The translations under genes were made by a program, and so were the position numbers. A DNA stretch of 64,000 bases from Rotaria sp. Silwood1 (Eukaryota; Rotifera; Eurotatoria; Philodinida; Philodinidae): contig CAJNOP010000023.1 in assembly GCA_905250075.1 (NCBI GenBank), positions 766,529 to 830,528 on the forward strand, written 5' to 3'. The notes beneath the pieces are model-generated. The model made no database searches and was not told where the DNA came from. It saw only the letters and a list, made by a program, of their open reading frames with translations. Below, piece by piece: positions 51,833 to 63,291 of the stretch. How positions within the stretch are numbered: the first letter of the stretch is position 1; the number at the start of each line of letters is the position of its first letter.

Positions 51833-51982
51833 AGACTACAGTTTTTTGTTTTTGTTACGCCAAATGTGAAGATTAAAATAATAGCATAATTTTGATTGCC
51901 GCTGTTAAATTCGAATTTTTTACAGCACAAAATTAACTTATAAATCGATTAGATATGATATTTGTCCCTTGATAATCAATAA

Positions 51983-53110
51983 TAGAGCCCTGTGGTTCCT
52001 AAAATTACCCGGAACCGTCGGTTCCGGTTCGATTCTTTGGTTAGCAAAATCGAAAAAAAACGGTTCCTTTTTCGGTTCCTAAATTTTTTTTCTAGCAACC
52101 GACGATTTTACCGTAGCATACGAAATACCGAGCAATTGAGTTTTTTTTAGAAATTTCTACATTTTATCTTCGGGACTCTTCGTGTTTATTACTTCATCAA
52201 ATAAGTAACTGCTTCAAAAGGTAAAAGAAAAAGTCAAAGAATGAGTTGAAACACTAACATACAATATGTTCGTATGAAATATTTATATTAAAAGTTCCAA
52301 AAAAGAGCTACTTCATCATTTCCTTATCCTCTCGACGGTCAGGATCACAAAGAACAATATCATCTTCGTTACTCATTCTAAACGTCTTTTTGTTGTTGTA
52401 GTAATAGATTGTTATTTAGTTTAGACAGAACATTGTAGAAGATGACTGTTCAACCATCTTTCTTTTCGTTTCAATTGTATCAACTTCATCAATTTTTTTC
52501 ATCAAATGATTTTAATGATGCTAAATTTTTCTGAAAAAAATAGCAATAGGGTATTTTTTTTCTGCACCAAGATCGATGCATATATCGATACTTGTGCTTT
52601 TTACAGACGAGATAAGTCTTTCTACAATGGTGTTCGATGTTTGTACAGCATATAAATCTTGAGCTATAGAAAATAAGATCGGTAATTTTAAATTCTGTTG
52701 TCGCGGAATAATTAAACATCATCATGTCCACTGAATGGGACATTTGATGGCATATATTCATCTGATTCATACAGTGTTGTTGACAATGTTAAGGAATTTT
52801 GTGGTATATCAAAACAGTATGCAAGAGGACCTTTTGATGTTGTCGATTGAGGATCAAGTGAATTTGTACGAACAGGTGGTGGAGTAGTAGTTGTACATGT
52901 AGTGGATAGTATTGTTGGTTGCCGTTTAATAATTTCCGCTTTAACTGACTTAAGAGTTTTTTCTTGAAAACCAGGATTACTACGAAAACTTTTCATGGAT
53001 AAATGAAGAAAGGTGCTGATACAATGTGCATCTTGCAACATCTACACATCTTGAAACTTTCACCCTCAAGAAAAATTTCGGTTCCATTTTTTTGGAACCG
53101 CAGGGCTCTA
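51983..53110. mobile_element. Degraded hAT-superfamily transposon
   Basis: 1128 bp between terminal inverted repeats TAGAGCCCTGTGGTTCC and (reverse complement of the right end) TAGAGCCCTGCGGTTCC, 16 of 17 identical. Subterminal GGAACCG/CGGTTCC motifs are repeated near both ends, as in hAT elements. No clear 8-bp duplication remains (left flank ATCAATAA, right flank GTAGTATT). It carries a broken minus-strand transposase. Confidence 0.75.
52500..53041 (-). pseudogene. hAT transposase C-terminal remnant, frameshifted
   Basis: From 53041 the minus strand reads HCISTFLHLSMKSFRS, which resembles the hAT ATFLDPRFKSL region, up to a stop near 52712. In a shifted frame, about 52630-52570, it reads LFSIAQDLYAV...ERLISS, resembling the conserved hAT dimerisation segment LA.DLLSIPA...SERLFS. 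At least one frameshift and stops separate the pieces, so it is not functional. Confidence 0.65.
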
Positions 53111-54408
53111 GTAGTATTCAACTTTGTTTGTATAAATAAAAACTTGGTATATTTACCTATGATTTAAAAAAATTTGTTGATGAAGTTAAATCAAATAGTA
53201 AAGATAATACAAAAAAACTTTTGGGAAAAGCCTTTTTGGATACCCTGTATAACCTGGACGGATGCGGCAGTCCTGCATGACTGCTCATGCCTATGTGAAT
53301 ATCTGTCGGAACTTTCCAGTGCGCATGTTATGTCATTTCAATCTTTAGGGAGTGTTACAAAAAAAAATGAAAGATTCCAATTAGTTTCTACATAGTTCGT
53401 CGGAAAAATGAAACGAGACATGAACAATGTCACGTACTCCTCCGTTAATCTCTTATACCGAAGCGATTGTAAATAATTTGCTACGATACCAAACGGTACC
53501 TTGTTACTAAAGTTGATTGGATGCACATAATTATGTAAATTCATTTTCAAGTACTTTAAAGATTGATTTGAATAGTTATCATGCACGGTCAACGAATTAT
53601 ATACTGACTGTTTAAGCTATTTTTAAAGTATCGACTGTATTTCTGCATCTAATCAAACGCTATGTATATATACATAGTTTACTACCGTATCATTCACGAG
53701 TTTTCACGTTTACTAACTATAAACGAACCTTATGCATTATTCATTTCGAACGATCCTAACATGAGTAAAATTCTGAATATCAAAGTTTCATCGCATCGAG
53801 ACAATGCAGATACGAGCACATAAAATGTCAATTTCAATAATACGCTTTGAAGCGAACCATAAATAGAACGACTAAAACTCGTCGTTGCAATCTGGTGTGC
53901 AGATATTGTAGTGCTTCTCTTCATTATTCAAATAATCACCATAGTATAGACTTAAAATATATTGTCAAAAATAAAGTATCTTCGCAGTAATAAGGTAAGA
54001 GCTCGAATTTCTTTTAAAGTATTCATAGGTAATTAGAGTCTACATGGAATATATATTTTCGACTTAAGAAAAAAAAAACAGTTGAGTAGTTGTCATCTTT
54101 GAATTTCATTTAAACATATAAATTGAATACTAATGTTTGCAGCTATTACATTTAATTCATAGACAAAAATTCGATATTCTTCTAGTCTTTTATATTAATT
54201 GTTACAACTTTTTTTTTGATGACAATAAACCTGGTTCAAGTCTCATCGATTATAGTTACCATCATATTTTGTTTAGTGTAAGAAAGAAACTAATCAATAA
54301 AGAACTAGTTGAAAGAATTTTATCAATTTATTATTATCATTTTTCAAATGATTTCTAGAATAATTGTGGTCGAATCATGATATTGAAGGTTTTCAATATG
54401 ATAGTTTA
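53111..54408. other. Gene-free interval
   Basis: About 1.3 kb with only short unsupported ORFs. No repeats or RNA genes recognised. Confidence 0.45.
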
Positions 54409-55482
54409 TCAAAAATCTAACCATTTATTTAAATAAATACATGTTTCAGGTGTAATCAAACCATCATCATGACAGTCTTTAAAAACGGGACAAATTCCAC
54501 ATGGATTTCTTACAACAGGTGATGAATCAAGCATTGGTTTTACAGATCTATATAAATTTTGTCGATTTCCATTTTCATTATTTGCTGTTGAAGCTACTGT
54601 TGTTTTTTCAATTTTTCCATCACAAATAAGTGTATATAATATTGATTCAATATCTTGTACAGTTAATGATACAGTAGCAATACCCATTTCATTAATAAGT
54701 GTAACAAGTTCAACACTTGACATCAACGAACTAGTTCGTCGTAAAAATGGATCATGTGGAAATTTTCTTATTGATTCATCTAATCTTTCATCTAATAATC
54801 GAGCACATTGTTCATTTAATACACGAACAAATTCAGCTTCAAATTCATGATCAGAATACCATGTACCACCAGTAATAGATGGATCAGGGTTCATTTCATA
54901 AAGCATATATACCTTAGAAAAAAAAAACAAGAAAATTATCAATTTTTTCTCATGACAAAAAAAAACCATTTTCATTCTTACTTTTTTCTTACTTGCATGG
55001 ACGGATTTAACAGCTTTAATTAATTTTTTACTTTCTAATGATTTAAGAGTTTTATTAAGTATTATCTGTGATAGCTTTGTTTTTGTACGTATATCACGCA
55101 TCCATATACCTAAATTTCCACTTTCTTTAACAAGTTGATAAACAACTCGTTCCATTTGATCAGTTGTTCCACCACCAGTAACTGTTATTGATGAGCCTAA
55201 TGCATTTGTTGTATCACGTATACGATAAAGAAATGTTCCTGGTTCCGTTGATGATTTCAATAAATCAATTTTATTTAATGACAATAAACGATTCAATGCA
55301 CTAACACGTTGTTGCATACTAACACTACGAAATGAATTTTCAAGAATTTTATCACTAACACCATTTGGAAATTGTAAACATAATTGAATTATAGAAGATT
55401 CTAAATTAACAGGATCGAAATCAGATGTTTCAGACGATGTTGATGTTTCCATTGGTTCATTTTTTGCATGAGGATAAGCCAT
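54409..55482 (-). CDS. POLR3F: RNA polymerase III subunit RPC6
   Basis: Two exons, 55482-54982 and 54912-54409; 334 aa against 316 in human. The N-terminal winged helices include IIQLCLQFPNGVSD and QQRVSALNRLLSLNKIDLL; a second begins ERVVYQLVKESGNLGIWMRD. LESKKLIKAVKSV.ASKKKVYMLYEM, GGTWYSD and the C-terminal CGICP...CH...C cysteine cluster (an Fe-S site in the family) all match POLR3F. It works in the RPC3/6/7 subcomplex that helps Pol III open promoters for tRNA and 5S genes. The single intron is 69 bp and stop-free, so the unspliced frame is also open. An acceptor-like TTTTCTAG ends 29 nt upstream of the ATG. Confidence 0.96.
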   Translation of the reverse strand: MAYPHAKNEPMETSTSSETSDFDPVNLESSIIQLCLQFPNGVSDKILENSFRSVSMQQRVSALNRLLSLNKIDLLKSSTEPGTFLYRIRDTTNALGSSITVTGGGTTDQMERVVYQLVKESGNLGIWMRDIRTKTKLSQIILNKTLKSLESKKLIKAVKSVHASKKKVRMKMVFFCHEKKLIIFLFFFSKVYMLYEMNPDPSITGGTWYSDHEFEAEFVRVLNEQCARLLDERLDESIRKFPHDPFLRRTSSLMSSVELVTLINEMGIATVSLTVQDIESILYTLICDGKIEKTTVASTANNENGNRQNLYRSVKPMLDSSPVVRNPCGICPVFKDCHDDGLITPETCIYLNKWLDF

Positions 55483-55636
55483 TTCTTTTTTTTTCTTTTT
55501 ATTTCTCGATTCTAGAAAACAAAAATCTTCACAGCAACTGTTTTATTCATTATTAAAAGATGTATTTTAACACAGAATAAAACAAAAGGATAAAAACACC
55601 ACAAACAAACACAGCAAAAACAATAACAATAGTATT

Positions 55637-58600
55637 TTATTCAGAAGCAGCATCTTCATCTTCTTCAGCAATTGTATGATCTCTGTTTGGTTGAATAAGT
55701 CCATAATCTAAACACTGTTGAATTATATCCGAAACCACTTTTCGATTCTGAGGAAAAAAAAAACGAAAGATTGAAAATTATAATATGTAATAAAAACAAA
55801 AAAAAAGTTTATTTTTGTCTATTACTTTTTCATTTATTAATCGATCATCTTTCGTTTCTTTAATAGCAAATAAAACATCCATTAGATCCGTTTCAACAAT
55901 ACGTATTGCAATATCTTTATTTGTTTTAATTATATTACGTATAATATAAAGAGCTCGAAATTGTAAATCAGCATTCTCTGAAGCACACAATGGTTTGAAA
56001 ATTTCCGCAAATGATTTAACCTAAATAAAATAACAATAAATTGAATTAAATTGATTTACTTTTTTTCTTCATAAAAACAAAAAAAACAAATCAAGCTTAC
56101 ACTAAGTATTTTTTCACATATAATTTGATTGTCTTTAATATATTCATTTAATTTTTTACGATCCTCATCTTGTAAATCAACATCTTTATAATCTTCAAGA
56201 TCAATTTGTAATGATGATAAAACTGCTAATGTTCCTAAAGCTGCTTTGATTAATAAATCATCTTCTTCACCACATAATAAAACTAATAATTTAATTCGAT
56301 CATTTTCTTTAGTAAAATATTTAACAACCTAAATTATAGCAATCATTTAATGATTAAACAAAAAAAAAACGAAAATTCGACGCATTTTTTCTTACTTCTT
56401 CTTGTACAACTAAATTACACATACATTCTGTAGCTGCACGTCGAAGCATTATATGTTCTTCATACATATAATGTTCAATATTTGAAAATCCACCTTCTTT
56501 TAAAATACGTTTTCGAACACTTTCACCAGCACCAGCTAAATTAGTTAAAGCCATTAATGCTTCGAAATTTTCTAATGCTGTATTTTCGACTTTAAGAAGT
56601 TGAAGAACTGGGCGAACAAGTTCAAGCATCTTAAAAAAAAATAAAGAAAAAACTTGTTAGCGCAGCCCATATGTGGAACTCACATGTATTCTTTAATCTC
56701 ATTATAATAATAAGAAAAATGTTCAGTGAAAAATCTCTCAAAGACAACAGTTCTTTTCCGAGGACAATCTATTACCAAAGAAACGATCCGTCTAATATTA
56801 TTCTAATTGGCAAACAAACCTTTTGTACATACTCATTATGTCTACAGACATCAGAGTCTGGATTTCTTCATAAATGGAGGCTAACGTATTTAAATAGTGG
56901 AAAACTGTCAAAAAATTTTTTATGAATTCTAGGAAAAAAACTAATGTTTCATTATAAGTCTTTTACATCAAGCTCTATCGACCTCTGATTACTGCTTACA
57001 TGTAGTAGAACTTTTTGCATTCTCAATTAAAAAATTTCACTCATTATATTACTCTTCGAAAAACAAAATGTGAATTCTACAAAAAAAGAAATTTTGTTTT
57101 GAAAGTACAATAGTATTAACATACACGTTGACCAGGAAAAGCATTTTCTGGATTAGTTGTAATCGCTATTTTAGATAATGCTTGAGCTGCTTTAGTTTTG
57201 CCAACAGGTGTACCATCCAAGGCAAGTGGAAGTAAAGACTTAAAAATAATATCAATTATTATTCTTAATCCATAGAGAAATTTTTCATACATACTTTTCC
57301 TCCGCCAGCAGCAACAATAGGTCCTCGATATTTTTCATTTTCACAAAGACCAAGAAAAACTCTTAAAAATAAAATAAAAAAAAAAACACAAATTTTTTTA
57401 TGATGTACAAGAACAAAAGATTTATTTATTCTAACCGTGCTACTTGTTCTCGACAATTACTACTTTTATGTTTACATAATTGTACTAAAACAGGTATTAT
57501 TCCAGCTTCAACTAATTTTCGACGACGTTCTTCAACAAATTCATTAGCATCCTTTTCAAAAAAAAAAATTTTGAATAAATTATAGTTTTGTTTTATCTTT
57601 ATTTTATTTTTTTTTTGGTTTTACTTTAGGATTTTCTTCAGGTACATGCTGTTTAGCATAGGTAGCTAATTCAGTCATTTCTTTTTCTGGTTTTCGTGTA
57701 TCATATGTATTTGTTAAATTAACAAATATTGTTGTTATTGAATATAGAACATGTGCATCATCACATTGACATAAATTAAAAAGTGATTTTAATGCTGGAA
57801 GATTATCAACAAATTCTTCTTTAACATCAGCATCTAAAGTTAAATAAGCAAGACCATCAGCTGCCCAACGACGAATTTCGAACTTTCCACTTGTAGTTAA
57901 AAACCTTTGAAATATTAAAAATTTTTTATTTCAAAAAACAAAAGTATTTTTATGTTAATTTCAATTTACTTGGAACATGCTCGAGCAAGTGTTTGACATG
58001 AACCTTCAGTAACAAGATTTGCACTTGAATCTGTACCTTTACTTGATGCAATTTTAGATAAACCCTAAGAAAGAAAAACAAAACCATTATTCTTTGAATA
58101 AAATTCTAATATAAAATATATTCATACCACAAGTGCAATAACTTTTATTTGTTCATTAGCTGATTGATAAAGATCTTTGAGAACTTCTGAACCTAATGAT
58201 AAAATACCAGCAGCTTTATCTTTTTTTGAAGCTGATAAAACAATAGCTTCAACTGCAATAAGCTAAAAACAAAATAAGAAATAAGAAATAAATTAAATAA
58301 TTAATATCAATCGATATTAAATATTACTTCTTGTAAAGGATCACCTGAACCAGCCATTTGTATCATAAGGTCTACTAAATTTTGACTACCTAAGATAGCA
58401 TTTCCGGTATCAAAAGGGCCTTGTAGTAAAACAGACAAAGCAGCTATTGTTCGGATGCGTGATTGAACATCATCTCTTTCACGTAACGCTCTAAAACAAA
58501 ATATCATTTCAAAATAAAAAAAAAAAAAAACAATAATGAATGGTTTTATTGTGTAGAAGAGTTTAAAATTATTATTTTGTATTCAGATGTAATTAACAAT

Positions 58601-61600
58601 GGATTCCTATTTGCTTATTCTATTAAAATTAGAAATATTCAGAATCATGAAATTCTCATATATACTGCATCACTTCATACAGAGATATTATCATACAAAA
58701 AGTCATATTGATCATTTCTTAAAATTTAACAGTTGTTATCAGAGTATTATAAATGCTTTTTACAGTACTCATCAAATCTGTCGATTTATATGAGCAATGT
58801 AACAGATATGCTATTATTATAGATATATCTTATGAGGGAACATTCCCAACTGTCACATCGCTTTTGAGTCGAGCGTATGGACATTATGTAGGCCCTATTG
58901 ACCTATGAATGTCCTGAAAAAAGTTCGTGCTGCTAGCTTCTTACTGCTGAGATACAGCATTTTTACTGTATGTTTAAGGAAAAAGCCGTGGCCCCCTCAG
59001 GAACATCAGGAAAAGTGACTTTTGAGTTTCCACCTGAAACTTTGCATGTAGACAGGCTTCAATGAGAATAGTTTATTATGAAGGTTTCAGATTTTTTGGT
59101 TGCTCCTAGTCTGAGATAAGAACATCGGATCTGCTGGTGTATATGAACAATTTTATGATAGCTATATCTTAGGACAGGAACAGCGAAAAGAGCTGAAACT
59201 TTCACAATAAAGTATTCTCGTTGAGACCTATATCTACGCAAAGTTTCAAGACGAAATTCGAAATTCAGTTTTCCGATGTTCCTGAGGGGGACCACGGCTT
59301 TTTTTTCTTAAGCATACAGTAAAAATGCTGTATCTCGGCAACAATAAGCTAGCAGCACGAACTTTTTTCAGAGGATTCATAGATCGTGAGGGTCTACATA
59401 ATGCGCATACGTTCAGCTTAAAAGCGATGTGACAGTTGAGAATGCTCCCTCGTTAGAATAGAAACAGTGACAAGATTTGAAATATTTACAATCAGCTCTC
59501 TTCATTAAGGCTTATCTCCGTACAAACTTTCTTTTACCACAGCAATAAGTTAAGGGCACGAACTTTTTTCAGACTATTCATAGCTTATTTGCTTTTTCAT
59601 TATGTACATAGTCTCGACTCAAATACGATATAACAATTGAAAAACTTTTCTGATTAGTTCAAAATGACATTTGCTTTTTTACTCATGAGATCAATTTAGT
59701 TGCTAACAAGAATTTATACGGTGTGTTCAGATACTTGCTTTTAAGTTGATTTAGCAAGCAAATGTTTGTTCAAGATACAACAATCCTAAGAAGTATGTAT
59801 CCGAACAAGACATTGTTTTAAAACTGAAAACTTCATTTTGAGATCATTTAAATAGTCTTTATCTGCTATTATTTAGAATAATAAGACAAACATTAAAATA
59901 AACTTACTTGATAAATTCCATACATTCATTATTGAAATTTTCACGTTCTCTATCCGAACATAAATCATGATAAACAGTACTTAAAACACATGATATATGC
60001 ATTTTAGTTTGTTCTGTTAGTGGATATTGTTTTTTTTCAGTATCAGGTAAATTTGGTACTGTTGATGCTACTCGTAATACTTTGGGTACACCTAATTGAC
60101 CAAAACAATAAAATAAAATAAAATAAATTTTAATTTAATAATAACCTGATAGAATAAATTTGCTTGTCCAATCACAACCACTTGCCTTATCAACATATTT
60201 AACAATAAGATCAAGACAACAATCACGTCCAATACCTGAACATGTTTTATCATCAATTAAATCAAGTAACATACGAAATGTTTCATTAATAAATTCAGTA
60301 ACATATGGATCTAAATTTTTAAAAGCAAAAATATTTTTGTATAAATTCATTTTTTTTCTTCTTTAATTAATAAATCAATACCAAAATTGTATGAAACATT
60401 AACAGGTTTACGAACTTTTCGTCGATTTTCAAAATCACATATTGACATAATCATATTACTAATTAATATAGATGCATTTGTTGGTATTTCTGCATCATTC
60501 ATTGCAAAACAACGAGCAATTGGTTTCAAACCAAGTTTATTATAAACTGTTTCAGCCTAGGACAACAAAAAAAAATAAATAAATCATGATTTATTATCAT
60601 AATAGTTTAATTATTCATAATAAAATTCTGTTTTGTTTGTTTTTCGATTTTTTCTGCAGAAAAATCTGAAGCTTAAGATTTTATGAATATTAACTGTAAT
60701 TTTCAAATAATTTGAAAAAAGATAAAGATAATATTCAGAAGGATCTCATTTTGAATATATAAATTTATAATTGGTACTTCATAATACGAGTTGTTCATCC
60801 TCAATAGCTTAAGCATACATTCCACAGCAACAACAGAAAATTAAAGAAATTTCAAAAAAAAAAAAATCAATGCTACATTTAAAATCTTTTTTATATTGTC
60901 ATATTTTCCACTTTAGAATAGATTATATGTTTCGTATTATTGAAATCTACTTCTAACAATGGATAACAGTTTGGTCAGTAGAAAAATGATCATTTTAAAT
61001 GAACTTCAGACATTCAAGTCAAAAAAAAAATAGAAGAAAGTTTTAAAAATTTTACTCGTCTATATGAATTTTTAACAATTGCAGCCAATATTCTCAATGT
61101 ACCAAGAACAGAAGTTCGATCATCTCGTTGAATAAACTCTTTCATATGTTTTAGATCAATATCATAATTAAGAATTGCTTCGGCACCAGGAGTATCACGT
61201 GATACAACAACAAGATTATTTATTGCCTAAAATAAAACATAAAAATTTAATTGAATATTCAAGAATAAATATCTTCAATATGCATATTACCTATTAATGG
61301 AAATAATCCATGCATAAAAATGATGAACAAAGGAAAACTCATGCAATACATGCAAAAAGTACAATAAATCTAATTTTCCAGCAAAAAAAAAAAAAAGAAA
61401 ACTTTTTTGGTGCGTCATCAAACCAAATTTGATTCATACAGTTTCTTGTTGATTTGATTTAGAAATAATAGTTTCAAACATTTGTTGAATTTGATTATTT
61501 AATTGTGTTTGTTGTGAAATCTTTTTAAAAAATACAATAAATAAACAAAAAAAAAATATATAAAACTTAAAAAACTACTTTGCTCTGTGCACTTTCACGT

Positions 61601-62926
61601 AATTTTCGTAAAAGATTATATGTTTGTTCATCTGGAGATCCGCCTTTTGATGAAACAGACATTAATCGTTGAGCATCGGATATAGCTTCATTTAATTTTC
61701 CCATACGTTCAAAAGCATTTGCTCGACGAAACAATGATTTTTGATCAGCAGGTGTATACTCAAGTGCTATAAAATAAATAAGAAAATGAAACTGTTAGTA
61801 CAATTCCTCTAGAATTCAAATATGAAACATGATGCAATTGTTATTGCTAATTACAGGCGAAACTGTTTTATTTTATCTATATTAAAATACATTTCTTTAA
61901 CTTATTCCTCCTAAATGGTTTCTATTAGGTGCACGCTAAAAGTTTAGAAACGAACTATTTTCGCATTTTTTTTCTTTGACGCTAATAGCTACAACAATTT
62001 CCTACTTGTAGAGGTATTTGTCCAGTATCCTATGACAGGCTTGGCTAGAAGGTTTCTGGATAACCAAAGTGTCCAAAACCGACTTTTTTGAATTCTTTCA
62101 AAAAAAATTTGAAAACAAATTTAGCTAATAGAGAATAAGATTTCATCGAGCTCGTCACGACTTATCTTCAACGAAAAGTCCCAAAGAGTAGAACACAATA
62201 AATTCTCATACAAATAACATAAAAGACTTTTAGGTTCATCGCACAATGATTGGCATTCTTTGAAAATAGACCGTGAAGAGCTCAGCGATATCTTCTCTTG
62301 TTCAGAAACATTTTAAATAAAATCCAGAAAACTCGACGACGGGGGGCGAAGTCTTGGTTTTTCAGAAATCTTTCATCCAAATCTATTAACCAGAATTAAA
62401 TAAGTGACTCTTCTGAGAGGAATTTATTTTAGTAAACAAATTTTTCATCGATTTTTTTCTAACTGTTACCGTTAAGAAAGAAAGTAAAAAAATACTCCGT
62501 ATATAAATTTTTTGTCTCTACTTTATTATCACTAGATGTTATAGTTATACCGTCTGTGATCGTATAAGAATATTTGTCACATCTCAAAAGAAGCTCAAAT
62601 CGCTATTCTTATGCTTTAACACTCCTTTTAGATCCTGTTGGATAAAAAACAAAAAATATAATTCTTTTTTTTAACAGAATTAATCGTTTTGTACCTCTTG
62701 TTGCATCTTCAACAGCATCTTCATATTGACCTAAATTAATATAACATTGTGAACGATTGCTATGACATTTAGTTAAATCATTTCTAATTGTTTCATTTAA
62801 TTGTTGATCATGAAGAATATTTATTGCATCTGTATAACGATCAATTGCTTCTTGAAAATGTCCTTGTTTAAATGCTTGATTTCCTTGTTCACGAAGTTCT
62901 CCAGCATTAGATAATGTCGTAGTCAT
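55637..62926 (-). CDS. UNC45: UNC45 myosin/Hsp90 co-chaperone
   Basis: Eighteen exons: 62926-62695, 61766-61579, 61520-61440, 61226-61056, 60556-60412, 60310-60146, 60091-59908, 58490-58328, 58262-58128, 58064-57970, 57904-57625, 57551-57436, 57361-57295, 57238-57125, 56629-56396, 56328-56101, 56020-55826, 55747-55637; 967 aa against ~940 in human. The N-terminal TPRs ([55 protein letters not shown]) bind Hsp90. A central armadillo region and the UCS domain follow ([36 protein letters not shown]), which fold myosin heads. The E5/E6 intron contains a poly-A run and an out-of-frame stop; splicing GTAAAC..TTTAG restores one frame. One gene covers both vertebrate paralogues (UNC45A/B). AATAAA overlaps the stop. 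The AG of a strong T-tract acceptor lies 7 nt before the ATG. Confidence 0.95.
58600..59660. mobile_element. Repeat R1, copy 4: compound foldback in UNC45 intron 7
   Basis: The arm ~58850-59075 contains AACTGTCACATCGCTTTTGA, GAAAAAAGTTCGTGCTGCTAGC, ATACAGCATTTTTACTGTA and AAAAGCCGTGGCCCCC, then AACTTTGC. The right side ~59200-59450 has them inverted and in mirrored order (GCAAAGTTTC, GGGGGACCACGGCTTTT, TACAGTAAAAATGCTGTAT, GCTAGCAGCACGAAC). A further partial unit follows to ~59650. The 1.4-kb host intron is almost entirely this element. Confidence 0.8.
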
Positions 62927-63022
62927 ATTTTATCTGAAAAAAGAAAAAAAAAAAAAGAACATTGTATGTTTTCGTTTGGAAAAATAAATTAACATAAAAT
63001 TTTGATAATAATAAACTATCGA
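62927..63022. promoter_or_regulatory. IGBP1-UNC45 intergenic spacer with trans-splice-like acceptor
   Basis: Only 96 bp separate the two same-strand genes. On the minus strand the spacer ends with a poly-T tract and TTTTTTCAG (AG at 62934-62935) 7 nt before the UNC45 ATG, with no coding exon in front of it. Confidence 0.5.
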
Positions 63023-63291
63023 TTAACTACGATTATAACGATTTCCACTACCACGTGGATTATCATCTTTATATTCATCCATTAGACGAACATTTTGTCG
63101 ATGTGTTTCATCATCAATTTCATCTAAATGTTCTTCAGATAATCGAGCTGGTTTTGGAGGTGGAACTTGAAATAATAAAATATAAAAATTAAAATGAAAA
63201 GAAATTTTAAATAATTATAATAGTACTTGGTTGCTGAGATTGTCTTTTAGTAAGATCATCATAAAATTCTTGTATAGTCATCGTTGGTAAA
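63023..63291 (-). CDS. IGBP1: IGBP1 / alpha-4 (TAP42), last two exons only
   Basis: Exons 63291-63227 and 63165-63023, joined in phase. They give LPTMTIQEFYDDLTKRQ and a C-terminus ending DEYKDDNPRGSGNRYNRS. Both match the alpha-4 family end (PTMTV-E-Y and WDDWKD-HPRG-GNR). The family stabilises free catalytic subunits of PP2A, PP4 and PP6 and links them to TOR signalling. No further coding exon is recognisable up to 64000, so the upstream intron exceeds 700 bp and most of the gene is beyond the window. Confidence 0.82.

Noticed and set aside
54409-55482. Uninterrupted 357-codon reading of POLR3F
   Set aside because: The 23 extra codons have GT..AG ends and interrupt the conserved ASKKK-VYMLY junction, so they are an intron.
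60347-60529. Apparent frameshift in UNC45 at a poly-A run
   Set aside because: A GTAAAC..TTTAG intron (60411-60311) removes the stop and restores phase, so no frameshift is needed.
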